Source: Pseudomonas fluorescens
GTDB taxonomy: Bacteria > Pseudomonadota > Gammaproteobacteria > Pseudomonadales > Pseudomonadaceae
Direction of reading: 5' to 3'
DNA length: 64,000 nucleotides
Assembly (NCBI RefSeq): GCF_040448305.1
Contig: NZ_CP148752.1
Location: 372,001 to 436,000 of the forward strand
Translations under genes and position numbers: made by a program
The notes under the pieces: model-generated
The model's input: only the letters and a program-made list of their open reading frames with translations
Database searches by the model: none
Told to the model about the DNA's origin: nothing
In this document: piece after piece, positions 45,388-55,260 of the stretch
Numbering within the stretch: the stretch's first letter is position 1
How the letters are laid out: the number at the start of each line of letters is the position of its first letter

Positions 45388-45569
45388 TAAAGAATTGTAG
45401 ACATTTTTTCTGTCGATTGTGAACAGTCAATCCCTTGTGTTCCGTGGCTCTTGGCCCAAAGTCGTAGGGCCGGGTGCTTGACAGGGGTGACCGGTCAGTC
45501 TTGTGGGGACTTTGCGAGGCGCGTATCCTCGCTGACCAGTCTGTCCAACAGTAAAAGCGGAATGCCAAA

Positions 45570-46838
45570 ATGTCTGATCTGAAAACTGCCGCTCTCGAAT
45601 ATCACGCCAATCCTCGTCCAGGGAAGCTGAGTGTCGAGCTCACCAAGGCCACTGCTACCGCTCGCGACCTGTCGCTGGCGTACAGCCCGGGCGTAGCCGA
45701 ACCAGTACGCGAGATCGCCCGCGATCCTGAACTGGCCTACAAGTACACCGGCAAAGGCAACCTGGTTGCAGTCATTTCCGATGGCACCGCGATTCTCGGC
45801 CTGGGTAACCTCGGCCCGCTGGCTTCCAAGCCAGTGATGGAAGGTAAAGGCGTGCTGTTCAAGCGCTTCGCCGGCATCGACGTTTTCGACATCGAAGTCG
45901 ACTCCGAAAGCCCACAAGCCTTCATCGACACCGTCAAGCGCATCTCCATCACCTTCGGTGGCATCAACCTGGAAGACATCAAGGCACCAGAGTGCTTTGA
46001 AATCGAACGCGCTCTGATCGAGCAGTGCGATATCCCGGTATTCCACGATGACCAGCACGGCACCGCTATCGTGACCGCGGCCGGCATGATCAACGCCCTG
46101 GAAATCGCTGGCAAAACCCTGCCGGAAGCCAAGATCGTTTGCCTGGGTGCCGGCGCTGCCGCCATCTCCTGCATGAAGTTGCTGGTGAGCATGGGCGCCA
46201 ACATCGAAAACATCTACATGGTCGACCGTACCGGCGTGATCCACTCCGGCCGTGACGACCTGAACCAGTACAAGGCTGTGTTCGCTCACGCGACCGACAA
46301 GCGCACCCTGGCTGACGCCCTGCAAGGCGCTGACGTGTTCGTTGGCCTGTCCGGCCCGAACCTGCTGAGCGCTGAAGGCCTGCTGTCGATGGCGCCTAAC
46401 CCGATCGTGTTCGCCTGCTCCAACCCGGATCCGGAAATCTCCCCGGAACTGGCGCACGCCACCCGTAACGACGTGATCATGGCCACCGGTCGTTCCGACT
46501 ACCCGAACCAGGTCAACAACGTACTGGGCTTCCCGTTCATCTTCCGTGGTGCCCTGGACGTTCGCGCCAAGCGCATCAACGAAGAAATGAAAGTGGCTGC
46601 GGCCAACGCCCTGCGTGAACTGGCCAAGCTGCCAGTACCTCAGGAAGTGTGTGATGCCTACGGCGGCATCAAGCTGGAATTCGGTCGTGAGTACATCATT
46701 CCGAAGCCAATGGATGCCCGTCTGATCACCCTGATCTCCGATGCCGTGGCTAAAGCCGCGATCGAGACCGGTGTGGCGACCCTGCCGTATCCGAAGAACT
46801 ACCCGCTCAAAAGCGTGGATGATGTGTTCAACGGCTAA
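45570..46838 (+). CDS. maeB: Malic enzyme (short form, MaeB-type)
   Basis: The 422-residue cytosolic enzyme decarboxylates L-malate to pyruvate with NAD(P)+. The N-terminal malic domain (SLAYSPGVAEPV, DGTAILGLGNLGP, FHDDQHGTA) and the Rossmann domain (CLGAGAAAISC) are present. It stops after these, lacking the C-terminal phosphotransacetylase-like domain of long MaeB proteins. It is monocistronic, with its own terminator; a 182-base gap with no clear promoter precedes it. Confidence 0.95.
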   Translation: MSDLKTAALEYHANPRPGKLSVELTKATATARDLSLAYSPGVAEPVREIARDPELAYKYTGKGNLVAVISDGTAILGLGNLGPLASKPVMEGKGVLFKRFAGIDVFDIEVDSESPQAFIDTVKRISITFGGINLEDIKAPECFEIERALIEQCDIPVFHDDQHGTAIVTAAGMINALEIAGKTLPEAKIVCLGAGAAAISCMKLLVSMGANIENIYMVDRTGVIHSGRDDLNQYKAVFAHATDKRTLADALQGADVFVGLSGPNLLSAEGLLSMAPNPIVFACSNPDPEISPELAHATRNDVIMATGRSDYPNQVNNVLGFPFIFRGALDVRAKRINEEMKVAAANALRELAKLPVPQEVCDAYGGIKLEFGREYIIPKPMDARLITLISDAVAKAAIETGVATLPYPKNYPLKSVDDVFNG

Positions 46839-46860
46839 GTCGTTGTAGTGCTTCAACGAA

Positions 46861-46892
46861 AAGCCCCGGCTTGTGAGAGTCGGGGCTTTTTT
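46861..46892 (+). terminator. Intrinsic terminator of malic enzyme gene
   Basis: AAGCCCCG (46861-46868) pairs with CGGGGCTT (46881-46888), followed by a T-run. Confidence 0.93.
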
Positions 46893-46925
46893 GTGCCTGA
46901 GGGTTTTGGGTTGGCTTTCAGGTTG

Positions 46926-46995
46926 CTATCGCGAGCAGGCTCGCTCCTACCTTGGAATACGTACTCCCTGTAGGAGCGAGCCTGCTCGCGATGGC
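46926..46995. repeat. REPIN between maeB and ponA
   Basis: Arms 46928-46949 and 46971-46992 are exact complements, with the AGG core and CTCCTA extension. The interior is short (about 21 bases). It sits in a convergent gap between two terminators. Confidence 0.9.
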
Positions 46996-47019
46996 GGTGT
47001 TACAAGAAACCCGGATATC

Positions 47020-47056
47020 AAAAAGCCCCGCCTTCCAAAGAAGAGCGGGGCTTTTT
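47020..47056 (-). terminator. Bidirectional terminator at the ponA end
   Basis: AAAAAGCCCCGC (47020-47031) pairs with GCGGGGCTTTTT (47045-47056). Flanking A- and T-runs let it act on both strands. It ends ponA on the minus strand. Confidence 0.93.
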
Positions 47057-47072
47057 GCCTTGCATCATCCAA

Positions 47073-49514
47073 TCAGAACAAATCGATCGGTGCCGCTTCA
47101 TCCGCTGGAAGCGGGCTGCCAGGTGCCAGGCCGTTGCCCAGTTCGTTCCCCGACGGTGGCGTATCTTCGACCTTGAACAGTTCGAAGTAGGCTCCCGGCG
47201 TGCCTGGGCTGGCTGCGCGGCCGCTGATCGGGTCGACTCGCAGGCTGAGGATGCCTTCCGGCTCCTGTTGCGTATGCGGCGGTTTGCCTTTGAGCGCGGC
47301 GCCCATGTAGTTCATCCAGATCGGCAGCGCGACGGTGCCACCGAACTCCTTGCGACCCAGGCTTTCCGGCTGATCGAAACCGGTCCACACGGTGGTCACG
47401 TAATCGGCGTTGTAACCGGAGAACCAGGCGTCCTTGGATTCGTTGGTCGTACCGGTCTTGCCGGCAATGTCAGGGCGGCCCAAGGCCAGTGCGCGGCGAC
47501 CGGTACCGAGCTTGATCACGTCCTCAAGCATGCTGTTGAGGATGTACGTGGTGCGCCCGTCAACGATGCGTTCGGCCACGGCGGGAGCTTGTGGCGCCTG
47601 CGTAGCGCCCGGGGCTTCGCCTGGCGTTGCGTTGACCGTGAAGGCTTGAGGGGCGGGCACGGCAATGCCATCGCTGGCCGCACCGCCCTGAGGCACGCTC
47701 CGCGGGTTGGCGACGAACAGTGTGTCGCCGTTGCGGCTTTCGATCTTGTCGATGATGTACGGGGTGATCTTGTAGCCGCCGTTGGCGAAGGTACTCCAGC
47801 CAGTGGCGATTTCCATTGGCGTCAGGGTCGCGGTGCCCAGCGCCAGGGACAGGTTGGGTGGCAGGTCCTGTTTGTTGAAGCCGAAACGCGTGATGTAGTC
47901 GATGGTCTTGCCAACGCCCATCGCTTGCAGCAGGCGGATCGATACCAGGTTGCGCGACTTGTACAGCGCTTCACGCAGGCGGATCGGGCCGAGGAAGGTG
48001 TTGGTGTCGTTCTTCGGCCGCCAGACCTTGTCCAGGTACTCGTCGACGAACACGATCGGTGCGTCGTTCACCAGGCTGGAGGCGGTGTAGCCGCTATCCA
48101 GTGCGGCGGCGTAGACGAAGGGTTTGAAGCTCGAACCCGGCTGGCGCTTGGCCTGCAATGCGCGGTTGTAGTTGCTCTGCTCGAAGGCGAAACCGCCGAC
48201 CAGCGAACGAATGGCACCGTTCTGTGGGTCCAGGGATACCAGCGCGCCCTGGGCCTGCGGGATCTGGCTGAACTTCAGCGAATTGTCCGGCTGACGCTGC
48301 ACACGAATCAGATCGCCGACCTGGGCCACGTCCGAGGGTTGTTTCGGGTTGGCGCCCATGCTGTTGGTATTCAGGAACGGCCGGGCCCACTTCATGGTGT
48401 CCCAGTTCACGTGTTCCTGGCCGGTGCGGGTCAGCACTTGCAGGCCGTTCTTGTCGACCTGGGTCACGATGGCCGGTTCCAGGCCACTGATGGTGCGTTG
48501 TTTGGTCAGTTCGGTGGCCCAGGCTTCGCGAGTCTTGCCCGGCAGCCGCGACTCTGGCCCGCGATAGCCGTGGCGCTGATCGTAGGTCATCAGGCCTTCA
48601 TGGACCGCAGTGTTGGCCAGTTCCTGGAGGTCGCTCGGCACCGTGGTGGTGACGCGGAAGCCTTCGGTATACGCCTCGCTGCCATAACGCCCGACCATTT
48701 CGGCACGGGCCATTTCGGCGATGTACGGGGCGTTCACTTCCGGGGTCGGCACGTGATAGCTGGCGTTCAGCGGCTCGTTGACCGCAGTGTTGTAGTCGGC
48801 CTCGCTGATTTTTCCGAGCTTGTACATGCGTCCCAGGATCCAGTCACGACGCTCCTTGCTGCGCGCCGGATTGGCCAGCGGGTTGAAACGCGACGGCGCC
48901 TTGGGCAGGCCGGCGATCATCGCCATCTGCGCCAGGCTGACATCGCGGATCGATTTGCCGTAATAGACCTGTGCCGCCGCCTCGATGCCGTAGGCACGGT
49001 TACCCAGATAGATCTTGTTGACGTACAGCTCGAGGATCTCGTCCTTGGTCAGTTGCTGTTCGATCTGCAGGGCCAGCAGGATCTCGGTGGTCTTGCGCGA
49101 AAAGCTGCGTTCGCTGGTCAGGAAGAAGTTCTTTGCCACCTGCATGGTGATCGTGCTGCCGCCGGACTGGATGTGTCCGCTTTTGATCAGCTGGGTCGCG
49201 GCACGCATCAGGCTGCTCGGATCGACGCCGTAGTGGTTGGCGAAATTGTCGTCTTCAGCACTTAGTAACGCATTGATGAAGTTGGGGGGAATGTCGGCGA
49301 AACGGATCGGTGTGCGGCGCATTTCGCCGAATTCTGCGATCAACTTGTTATCGCTGCTGTAGACCCGCAAAGGGATCTGCAACTGGATGCTTCTCAGCGC
49401 CTCCACGGACGGTAGTCCGGGACTAAGGTAAAGGTACGCCCCGCTCAGACCCAGAAGGAGTCCGCAGAAAACCGCGACGATGGACCAACCGAAAAACTTC
49501 AGCAGACGAATCAA
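47073..49514 (-). CDS. ponA: PonA (PBP1a), bifunctional peptidoglycan synthase
   Basis: The 813-residue class A penicillin-binding protein builds and cross-links the cell wall. It has one N-terminal membrane helix (about 7-30), the GT51 glycosyltransferase domain (EDDNFANHYGVD, GGSTITMQVAKN, KxxEI-type region), an OB-like insert, and the transpeptidase domain. That domain has the SxxK motif SSFKP, SRN (KSRNLVSIR) and KTGTT. It is divergent from pilM, as is typical in Pseudomonas. Confidence 0.97.
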   Translation of the reverse strand: MIRLLKFFGWSIVAVFCGLLLGLSGAYLYLSPGLPSVEALRSIQLQIPLRVYSSDNKLIAEFGEMRRTPIRFADIPPNFINALLSAEDDNFANHYGVDPSSLMRAATQLIKSGHIQSGGSTITMQVAKNFFLTSERSFSRKTTEILLALQIEQQLTKDEILELYVNKIYLGNRAYGIEAAAQVYYGKSIRDVSLAQMAMIAGLPKAPSRFNPLANPARSKERRDWILGRMYKLGKISEADYNTAVNEPLNASYHVPTPEVNAPYIAEMARAEMVGRYGSEAYTEGFRVTTTVPSDLQELANTAVHEGLMTYDQRHGYRGPESRLPGKTREAWATELTKQRTISGLEPAIVTQVDKNGLQVLTRTGQEHVNWDTMKWARPFLNTNSMGANPKQPSDVAQVGDLIRVQRQPDNSLKFSQIPQAQGALVSLDPQNGAIRSLVGGFAFEQSNYNRALQAKRQPGSSFKPFVYAAALDSGYTASSLVNDAPIVFVDEYLDKVWRPKNDTNTFLGPIRLREALYKSRNLVSIRLLQAMGVGKTIDYITRFGFNKQDLPPNLSLALGTATLTPMEIATGWSTFANGGYKITPYIIDKIESRNGDTLFVANPRSVPQGGAASDGIAVPAPQAFTVNATPGEAPGATQAPQAPAVAERIVDGRTTYILNSMLEDVIKLGTGRRALALGRPDIAGKTGTTNESKDAWFSGYNADYVTTVWTGFDQPESLGRKEFGGTVALPIWMNYMGAALKGKPPHTQQEPEGILSLRVDPISGRAASPGTPGAYFELFKVEDTPPSGNELGNGLAPGSPLPADEAAPIDLF

Positions 49515-49728
49515 GGCTTTTGGATATCCAGGGTAAAAATGAATTGGGCAACAGGGTTCAGGCTAAATGAGAACGACCTGCGCTTGAGCAAATGCGGAAA
49601 AAAAACGTTGGGCATTATAAGCATTTTTCTGATCGGGAGCGTCATTGGCGCTGCTGTCAAGACGGGTGGATTGAACGCAATGGATATTGCAGAGTCCGTA
49701 ACTCACGGAAAGTCATAGGGAATTGGTA

Positions 49729-50793
49729 GTGCTAGGACTCTTCAACAAAAAATCCAATACGCTCCTGGGAATCGACATCAGCTCTACCTCGGTGAAACTT
49801 CTTGAGTTGAGCCGTCAGGGTGAGCGTTTTCGAGTTGAGGCCTATGCGGTCGAGCCGTTGCCGGTCGGCGCGGTGATCGAAAAGAATATCGCTGAGCTTG
49901 AAGGCGTGGGGCTGGCCCTCGCGCGCGCGCTGGCCAAGGCCAGAACCGGCCTCAAGAACGTGGCCGTGGCCGTGGCGGGCTCAGCGGTGATCACCAAGAC
50001 CATCGAGATGGATGCCGGTCTTTCCGAGGACGAGATGGAAAGCCAGTTGAAGATCGAGGCTGATCAGTACATTCCTTATCCCCTGGACGAAGTCGCGATC
50101 GACTTTGAAGTCCAGGGCACCTCCGGGCGCAATTCGGAGCGCGTCAACGTGCTGCTCGCCGCTTGTCGCAAGGAAAACGTCGAAGTCCGCGAGGCCGCCC
50201 TGGCCCTGGCGGGGCTGACCGCCCGCGTGGTTGATGTGGAGGCCTACGCGCTGGAGCGTTCATTCGAATTGCTGGTCAGTCGGCTCGCGGTTTCCGGGGA
50301 GTCTTCGACGGTCGCAGTGGTGGACATCGGCGCCACCATGACCACCCTGAGCGTGCTGCACAACGGGCGGATTATCTACACCCGCGAACAACTGTTCGGC
50401 GGTCGGCAGTTGACCGAAGAAATCCAGCGACGCTATGGCCTGACGCTGGAGCAGGCGGGGCTGGCGCAAAAGAAGGGCGGTCTGCCGGATGACTATGCCG
50501 CTGAGGTCTTGCAGCCATTTCGAGAGGCGCTTGTGCAGCAGGTGTCGCGCTCGTTGCAATTCTTCTTTGCCTCAGGCCAATACAGCGCCGTTGACCATGT
50601 CCTGCTGGCCGGCGGTACCGCGTCGATCCCGGGGCTGGACCGTTTGATCGAGCAGCAATTGGGTACGCCGACCCAGGTCGCGAATCCTTTTTGCGAAATG
50701 ACTCTGGGCAGCAAGGTCAATAGTGCTGCCCTGGCGAGTGATGCCCCGGCGTTGATGATCGTCTGTGGTTTGGCCCTCAGGAGCTTCGACTGA
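49729..50793 (+). CDS. pilM: PilM, actin-like type IV pilus assembly protein
   Basis: The 354-residue cytoplasmic protein belongs to the actin-like ATPase family, with the LLGIDISSTSVKLLEL first nucleotide motif, a DIGATMTTL phosphate motif and an LAGGTASIPGL motif. It binds the N-terminus of PilN to start the alignment complex. The GTG at 49729 is chosen because AGGG (49717-49720) lies about 8 bases upstream; an in-frame TTG two codons earlier is too close. The stop and the pilN ATG overlap (TGATG). Confidence 0.95.
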   Translation: MLGLFNKKSNTLLGIDISSTSVKLLELSRQGERFRVEAYAVEPLPVGAVIEKNIAELEGVGLALARALAKARTGLKNVAVAVAGSAVITKTIEMDAGLSEDEMESQLKIEADQYIPYPLDEVAIDFEVQGTSGRNSERVNVLLAACRKENVEVREAALALAGLTARVVDVEAYALERSFELLVSRLAVSGESSTVAVVDIGATMTTLSVLHNGRIIYTREQLFGGRQLTEEIQRRYGLTLEQAGLAQKKGGLPDDYAAEVLQPFREALVQQVSRSLQFFFASGQYSAVDHVLLAGGTASIPGLDRLIEQQLGTPTQVANPFCEMTLGSKVNSAALASDAPALMIVCGLALRSFD

Positions 50794-51359
50794 TGGCACG
50801 GATCAACCTTTTACCTTGGCGTGAGGAGCGGCGTGAAGTCCGTCGCAAGCGCTTCCTGCTGGTCCTGGTGGCCGTGATGGTGGGCACGATGGGCGCGGTG
50901 CTGGTCGCGAACCAGGCCATCAGCGGTGCCATCGACCGGCAGGTCGCCCGTAACGATTACATCGGCAAGCAAGTCGCCGTGGTCGATGAGCGGATCAAGC
51001 AGATCAATGATCTCAAGGCGCGCCGCCAGCAACTGGTCGAGCGCATGCGCATCATCCAGGACTTGCAAGGCAATCGCCAAATCAGCGGGCGAATATTTGA
51101 CCAATTGGCGCGAGCCCTGCCCGACGGCGTGTATTTCACCGAAGTGAAAATGACCGCAAAGACCTTGTCCATCACCGGCGCTGCGCAATCCAACAACCGT
51201 GTTTCAGACTTGATGCGCAACCTCGAGGCATCAGACTGGTTCGATGCGCCGAGCCTGACCGAAGTCAAGGCCACAGCTGCCGGCCAGGTGGTGCAGGCCA
51301 ACGTCTTCCAGTTGACCGTTCGCCAGACTCAGCCCGCAACGCCGGAGGGGGGCAAATGA
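50793..51359 (+). CDS. pilN: PilN, type IV pilus alignment protein
   Basis: The 188-residue inner-membrane protein starts with ARINLLPWREERR, the cytoplasmic PilM-binding tail. One membrane helix (about 22-42) follows, then a coiled coil and a ferredoxin-like periplasmic domain that pairs with PilO. It overlaps pilM by one base and pilO by four. Confidence 0.96.
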   Translation: MARINLLPWREERREVRRKRFLLVLVAVMVGTMGAVLVANQAISGAIDRQVARNDYIGKQVAVVDERIKQINDLKARRQQLVERMRIIQDLQGNRQISGRIFDQLARALPDGVYFTEVKMTAKTLSITGAAQSNNRVSDLMRNLEASDWFDAPSLTEVKATAAGQVVQANVFQLTVRQTQPATPEGGK

Positions 51360-51979
51360 GTCCGTCCGAATGGTTCGAAGGGCTGCGCAAGATCGACATC
51401 AATGATCTGGATACCAGCAACATGGGTTCCTGGCCGCCGGCGATCAAGTTTCTGGTGGCCGGGTTGCTCATGTTTCTGGTGCTGGCCCTGGGCTACAACT
51501 TTTCCAGTCGCGACCTTGTGAGCCAGCTCGATCTCAAGCGCGAGGAAGAGTCGACACTCAAGGAACAGTTCGCCGACAAGGCCCGCATGGCGGCGAATCT
51601 GGATCTCTACACCCAGCAGTTGAAGGAGATGGAGAACGCCTTCGGCGTGCTGTTGCGGCAACTGCCCGGCGACACCGAAGTGCCCGGCTTGCTGGAAGAC
51701 ATCACGCGTACGGGTCTGGGCAGTGGCCTGGAGTTCGAAGAGATCAAGTTGCTGCCGGAGGTCGCCCAGCCGTTCTACATCGAACTGCCGATCCAGATCA
51801 CGGTCACCGGGGATTACCACGACCTGGCTACCTTCGTCAGTGGTGTGGCCGGGTTGCCGCGAATCGTCACCTTGCACGATTTCGATCTTGCGCCCGTCAG
51901 CCCCGAGGGTGGTCCGAAGCTGCGCTTGACCATCCTCGCCAAGACCTACCGCTACAGCGACAAGGGACAGCATCAATGA
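51356..51979 (+). CDS. pilO: PilO, type IV pilus alignment protein
   Basis: The 207-residue inner-membrane protein has one helix (about 25-46), a coiled coil (about 55-95) and a ferredoxin-like periplasmic domain. Its partner is PilN. It overlaps pilN and pilP by four bases each, so translation is coupled through the operon. Confidence 0.96.
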   Translation: MSPSEWFEGLRKIDINDLDTSNMGSWPPAIKFLVAGLLMFLVLALGYNFSSRDLVSQLDLKREEESTLKEQFADKARMAANLDLYTQQLKEMENAFGVLLRQLPGDTEVPGLLEDITRTGLGSGLEFEEIKLLPEVAQPFYIELPIQITVTGDYHDLATFVSGVAGLPRIVTLHDFDLAPVSPEGGPKLRLTILAKTYRYSDKGQHQ

Positions 51980-52503
51980 GCCCGGCACATTGTTTTTCGG
52001 TGGTGGTGTTGCTGTCTGCCCTGTCCGGTTGTGGCGCAGGCGATGACTACACCGATCTGGATGCGTACATGAACGAAATGCGCCTGCATGGGCCGGGGAG
52101 GATTGAAACAACGCCGGTATTCCGGTCTTACCCGGCATTCACTTACAACGCGGCGAATCTGCGCAGCCCGTTCTCACCGCAGATCAGCACTGATCTGGCG
52201 GCTCAACGCAGGGGCTCACGTAACGTCAAACCCGACCCGGGACGGGTCAGGCAATACCTCGAAGGCTTCAACATCGAGCAGTTTGAAATGGTCGGCACCC
52301 TTTCCAATGCAACGGGCTCCTATGCCCTGCTGCGCGGGGCGGGTGGGGTGCACCGGCTGAAAATCGGCGATTACCTGGGGCGTAACGACGGACGGATCGT
52401 TGCGATCAGCGGCTCTCAAGTCGATGTGGTTGAAATTGTCCCTGATGGTCAGGGTGCGTGGCTGGAGCGTCCCCGGACCATTTCCTTGAAAGAGCACTCA
52501 TAG
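51976..52503 (+). CDS. pilP: PilP, type IV pilus lipoprotein
   Basis: The 175-residue inner-membrane lipoprotein has a type II signal with lipobox LSGC at about residue 16-19. It is followed by a flexible stretch and a compact beta domain that links PilNO to the secretin PilQ. MNEMRLHGPGRIETTP and AARLRSPF-like motifs match the family. It is 13 bases before pilQ. Confidence 0.95.
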   Translation: MSPAHCFSVVVLLSALSGCGAGDDYTDLDAYMNEMRLHGPGRIETTPVFRSYPAFTYNAANLRSPFSPQISTDLAAQRRGSRNVKPDPGRVRQYLEGFNIEQFEMVGTLSNATGSYALLRGAGGVHRLKIGDYLGRNDGRIVAISGSQVDVVEIVPDGQGAWLERPRTISLKEHS

Positions 52504-52516
52504 TGGAACTCCAATA

Positions 52517-54586
52517 ATGAACAGGATTCTTTCCACCGTCGGCCTTTCGCTATGGATAGCGTTGTTGTCGCCGATGGTACAAGCGGCCAATCTCAGGGCG
52601 CTGGATGTCGCCGCGCTGCCGGGTGACCGTGTCGAGTTGAAGTTGTCGTTCGATGCGCCGCCCCCGGTGCCCCGCGGCTACACGACGGATTCGCCGGCCC
52701 GGATTGCCTTGGATTTACCGGGTGTCGCCAGTCAGCTGGCCAGCAAGACTCGCGATCTCGGCAATGGAAATGCCCGCAGTGCGACGGTAGTGGAAGCCCG
52801 GGACCGTACGCGGTTGATCATCAACCTGACCCAGCCGGCCCCGTATGAGTCGCGAATTGAAGGCAACAATTTGCTGATAGTTGTCGGGCAAGGGGGTAAA
52901 CCGTCGACATCCAGGCAGACGGCCACAGCAACGCCGGTTCCGGCACGAGCCGCCGCGACGGCAGGCAAGGTCATTCGGGGTGTGGATTTCCAACGGGGAA
53001 CCCAGGGCGAAGGCAACGTGGTGATCGACTTGTCGGATCCATCGATTGCGGCCGACATACAAGAGCGCGAGGGCAAGATCATCGTCGGCTTTGCCAAAAC
53101 CCGATTGCCCGAGCCATTGCGCGTGCGTCTGGACGTGAAAGATTTCGCCACGCCAGTGCAGTTCGTCAATGCCAGCGCGAGCGGCGATCGAGCCACCATC
53201 AGCATTGAACCCGGTGGCACGTTCGATTACTCGACCTATCAGACTGACAATAAGCTCACGGTCAGCGTTCGCCCGGCGACGGTCGACGAGCTGCAAAAGC
53301 GCAATGCCGGGCAACAGGCCTACAGCGGCGAGAAGCTGTCGCTGAATTTCCAGGACATCGATGTGCGCTCGGTGCTGCAACTGATCGCCGATTTCACCAA
53401 CCTCAATCTGGTGGCCAGCGACACGGTCCAGGGGGGAATTACCCTGCGCTTGCAGAACGTTCCGTGGGATCAGGCGCTGGATCTGGTGCTGAAAACCAAG
53501 GGGCTGGATAAGCGCAAGGTCGGCAATGTCCTGCTTGTTGCGCCGGCCGATGAAATTGCTGCCCGTGAGCGTCAGGAACTCGAATCGCAGAAGCAGATTG
53601 CCGATCTGGCGCCGTTGCGTCGGGAGCTGTTGCAGGTCAATTACGCCAAGGCGGCGGACATCGCCAAGCTCTTCCAGTCGGTGACCAGTGCCGAAGCGAA
53701 ACCCGACGAACGGGGGTCGATCACCGTCGATGAGCGCACCAACAACATCATTGCCTACCAGACCCAGGACCGGCTGGACGAGCTGCGCAGGATCGTCACG
53801 CAGCTGGATATCCCGGTGCGTCAGGTGATGATCGAGGCGCGCATTGTCGAAGCCAACGTCGACTATGACAAAAGCCTCGGGGTGCGCTGGGGCGGTTCGA
53901 TACAGAACAAGGGCAACTGGAATACCTCCGGCGTCAGCAATGGACTCAATGGGTCATCGACCATCGGCACGCCCGGCAGTACCAGCACCAACTCACCGTT
54001 CGTCGACATGGGCGTAGCCAACAACACCTCGGGAATCGGCATCGCGTTCATCACCGATAACGTCTTGCTGGACCTGGAGCTGACGGCCATGGAGAAAACC
54101 GGTAACGGGGAAATCGTCTCACAGCCCAAGGTGGTCACGTCTGACAAGGAAACCGCGAAAATCCTCAAGGGCACCGAGATTCCCTATCAGGAGGCCAGTT
54201 CCAGCGGCGCGACTTCGGTGTCGTTCAAGGAGGCTTCGCTGTCGCTGGAGGTGACGCCGCAGATCACGCCCGACAATCGGATCATTATGGAGGTCAAGGT
54301 CACCAAGGACGAACCGGACTTCCTGAACAAGGTCCAGGATGTACCGCCCATCAAGAAAAACGAAGTCAACGCCAAGGTCCTGGTCAACGATGGCGAGACC
54401 ATCGTCATTGGCGGTGTTTTCTCAAATACTCAGAGCAAGGTTGTAGATAAGGTGCCATTTCTTGGCGATGTGCCGTATCTTGGCCGCCTTTTCCGGCGTG
54501 ATGTGGTTTCGGAGAAAAAATCCGAGCTGTTGGTATTCCTCACTCCGCGTATCATGAATAATCAGGCGATTGCTGTGAGTCATTGA
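52517..54586 (+). CDS. pilQ: PilQ, type IV pilus secretin
   Basis: The 689-residue outer-membrane secretin starts with a signal peptide (cleavage near VQA-AN). It then has two AMIN domains (about 25-245, peptidoglycan-binding), an STN domain, one N-domain and the C-terminal secretin gate (EARIVEANVDYDKSLGVRWGG, then VPFLGDVPYLGRLFR and PRI). It forms the pore through which the pilus leaves. aroK starts four bases after its stop. Confidence 0.97.
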   Translation: MNRILSTVGLSLWIALLSPMVQAANLRALDVAALPGDRVELKLSFDAPPPVPRGYTTDSPARIALDLPGVASQLASKTRDLGNGNARSATVVEARDRTRLIINLTQPAPYESRIEGNNLLIVVGQGGKPSTSRQTATATPVPARAAATAGKVIRGVDFQRGTQGEGNVVIDLSDPSIAADIQEREGKIIVGFAKTRLPEPLRVRLDVKDFATPVQFVNASASGDRATISIEPGGTFDYSTYQTDNKLTVSVRPATVDELQKRNAGQQAYSGEKLSLNFQDIDVRSVLQLIADFTNLNLVASDTVQGGITLRLQNVPWDQALDLVLKTKGLDKRKVGNVLLVAPADEIAARERQELESQKQIADLAPLRRELLQVNYAKAADIAKLFQSVTSAEAKPDERGSITVDERTNNIIAYQTQDRLDELRRIVTQLDIPVRQVMIEARIVEANVDYDKSLGVRWGGSIQNKGNWNTSGVSNGLNGSSTIGTPGSTSTNSPFVDMGVANNTSGIGIAFITDNVLLDLELTAMEKTGNGEIVSQPKVVTSDKETAKILKGTEIPYQEASSSGATSVSFKEASLSLEVTPQITPDNRIIMEVKVTKDEPDFLNKVQDVPPIKKNEVNAKVLVNDGETIVIGGVFSNTQSKVVDKVPFLGDVPYLGRLFRRDVVSEKKSELLVFLTPRIMNNQAIAVSH

Positions 54587-54590
54587 TTCT

Positions 54591-55109
54591 GTGCGAAATT
54601 TGATTCTTGTTGGACCGATGGGTGCTGGAAAAAGCACCATCGGCCGGTTGCTGGCCAAAGAGCTGCGCCTGCCATTCAAAGATTCCGATAAGGAAATTGA
54701 ATTGCGCACGGGCGCCAATATCCCTTGGATCTTCGATAAAGAAGGCGAACCGGGCTTTCGTGATCGCGAGCAGGCAATGATTGCCGAGCTGTGCGCTTGC
54801 GACGGTGTGGTGCTGGCGACAGGCGGGGGCGCGGTCATGCGCGAAGCCAATCGTCGGGCACTGCATGCCGGTGGGCGGGTGGTTTATCTGCATGCGTCGG
54901 TCGAGCAGCAGGTAGGCCGCACTTCCCGCGACCGCAATCGGCCATTGTTGCGTACCGCCGACCCGGCCAAGACCCTTCGGGATCTGTTGGCGATCCGCGA
55001 TCCGCTTTATCGGGAAATTGCCGACCTGGTGGTCGAAACCGATGAGCGCCCGCCACGAATGGTCGTACTCGACATTCTAGAGCGCTTGCAGCAGTTGCCA
55101 CCCCGTTAA
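54591..55109 (+). CDS. aroK: AroK, shikimate kinase
   Basis: The 172-residue kinase phosphorylates shikimate at O3. P-loop GPMGAGKST (residues 8-16), the shikimate-binding DSDKEIE with Asp, the GGGAV motif and RPLL in the lid region are visible. The start is the GTG at 54591. It follows pilQ without a terminator, so it is read from the pil transcript and possibly a nearer promoter. Confidence 0.95.
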   Translation: MRNLILVGPMGAGKSTIGRLLAKELRLPFKDSDKEIELRTGANIPWIFDKEGEPGFRDREQAMIAELCACDGVVLATGGGAVMREANRRALHAGGRVVYLHASVEQQVGRTSRDRNRPLLRTADPAKTLRDLLAIRDPLYREIADLVVETDERPPRMVVLDILERLQQLPPR

Positions 55110-55260
55110 AGCGCCGCGCGAAATGCGCTATCCTCGGCGTCCCGCCATGACCGCTCAAGGTTGTGGCGGATGGCTACCGAACGGCGTCACACCAGCAGAG
55201 GCCGTGGATATTCGTTAACTCAAGGCAGAACGCCTGATTCCATCTTCACTGTGGGGACAC

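Noticed and set aside
45478..45506. Sigma-70 promoter of malic enzyme based on TTGACA at 45478
   Set aside because: No acceptable -10 lies 16-18 bases downstream.
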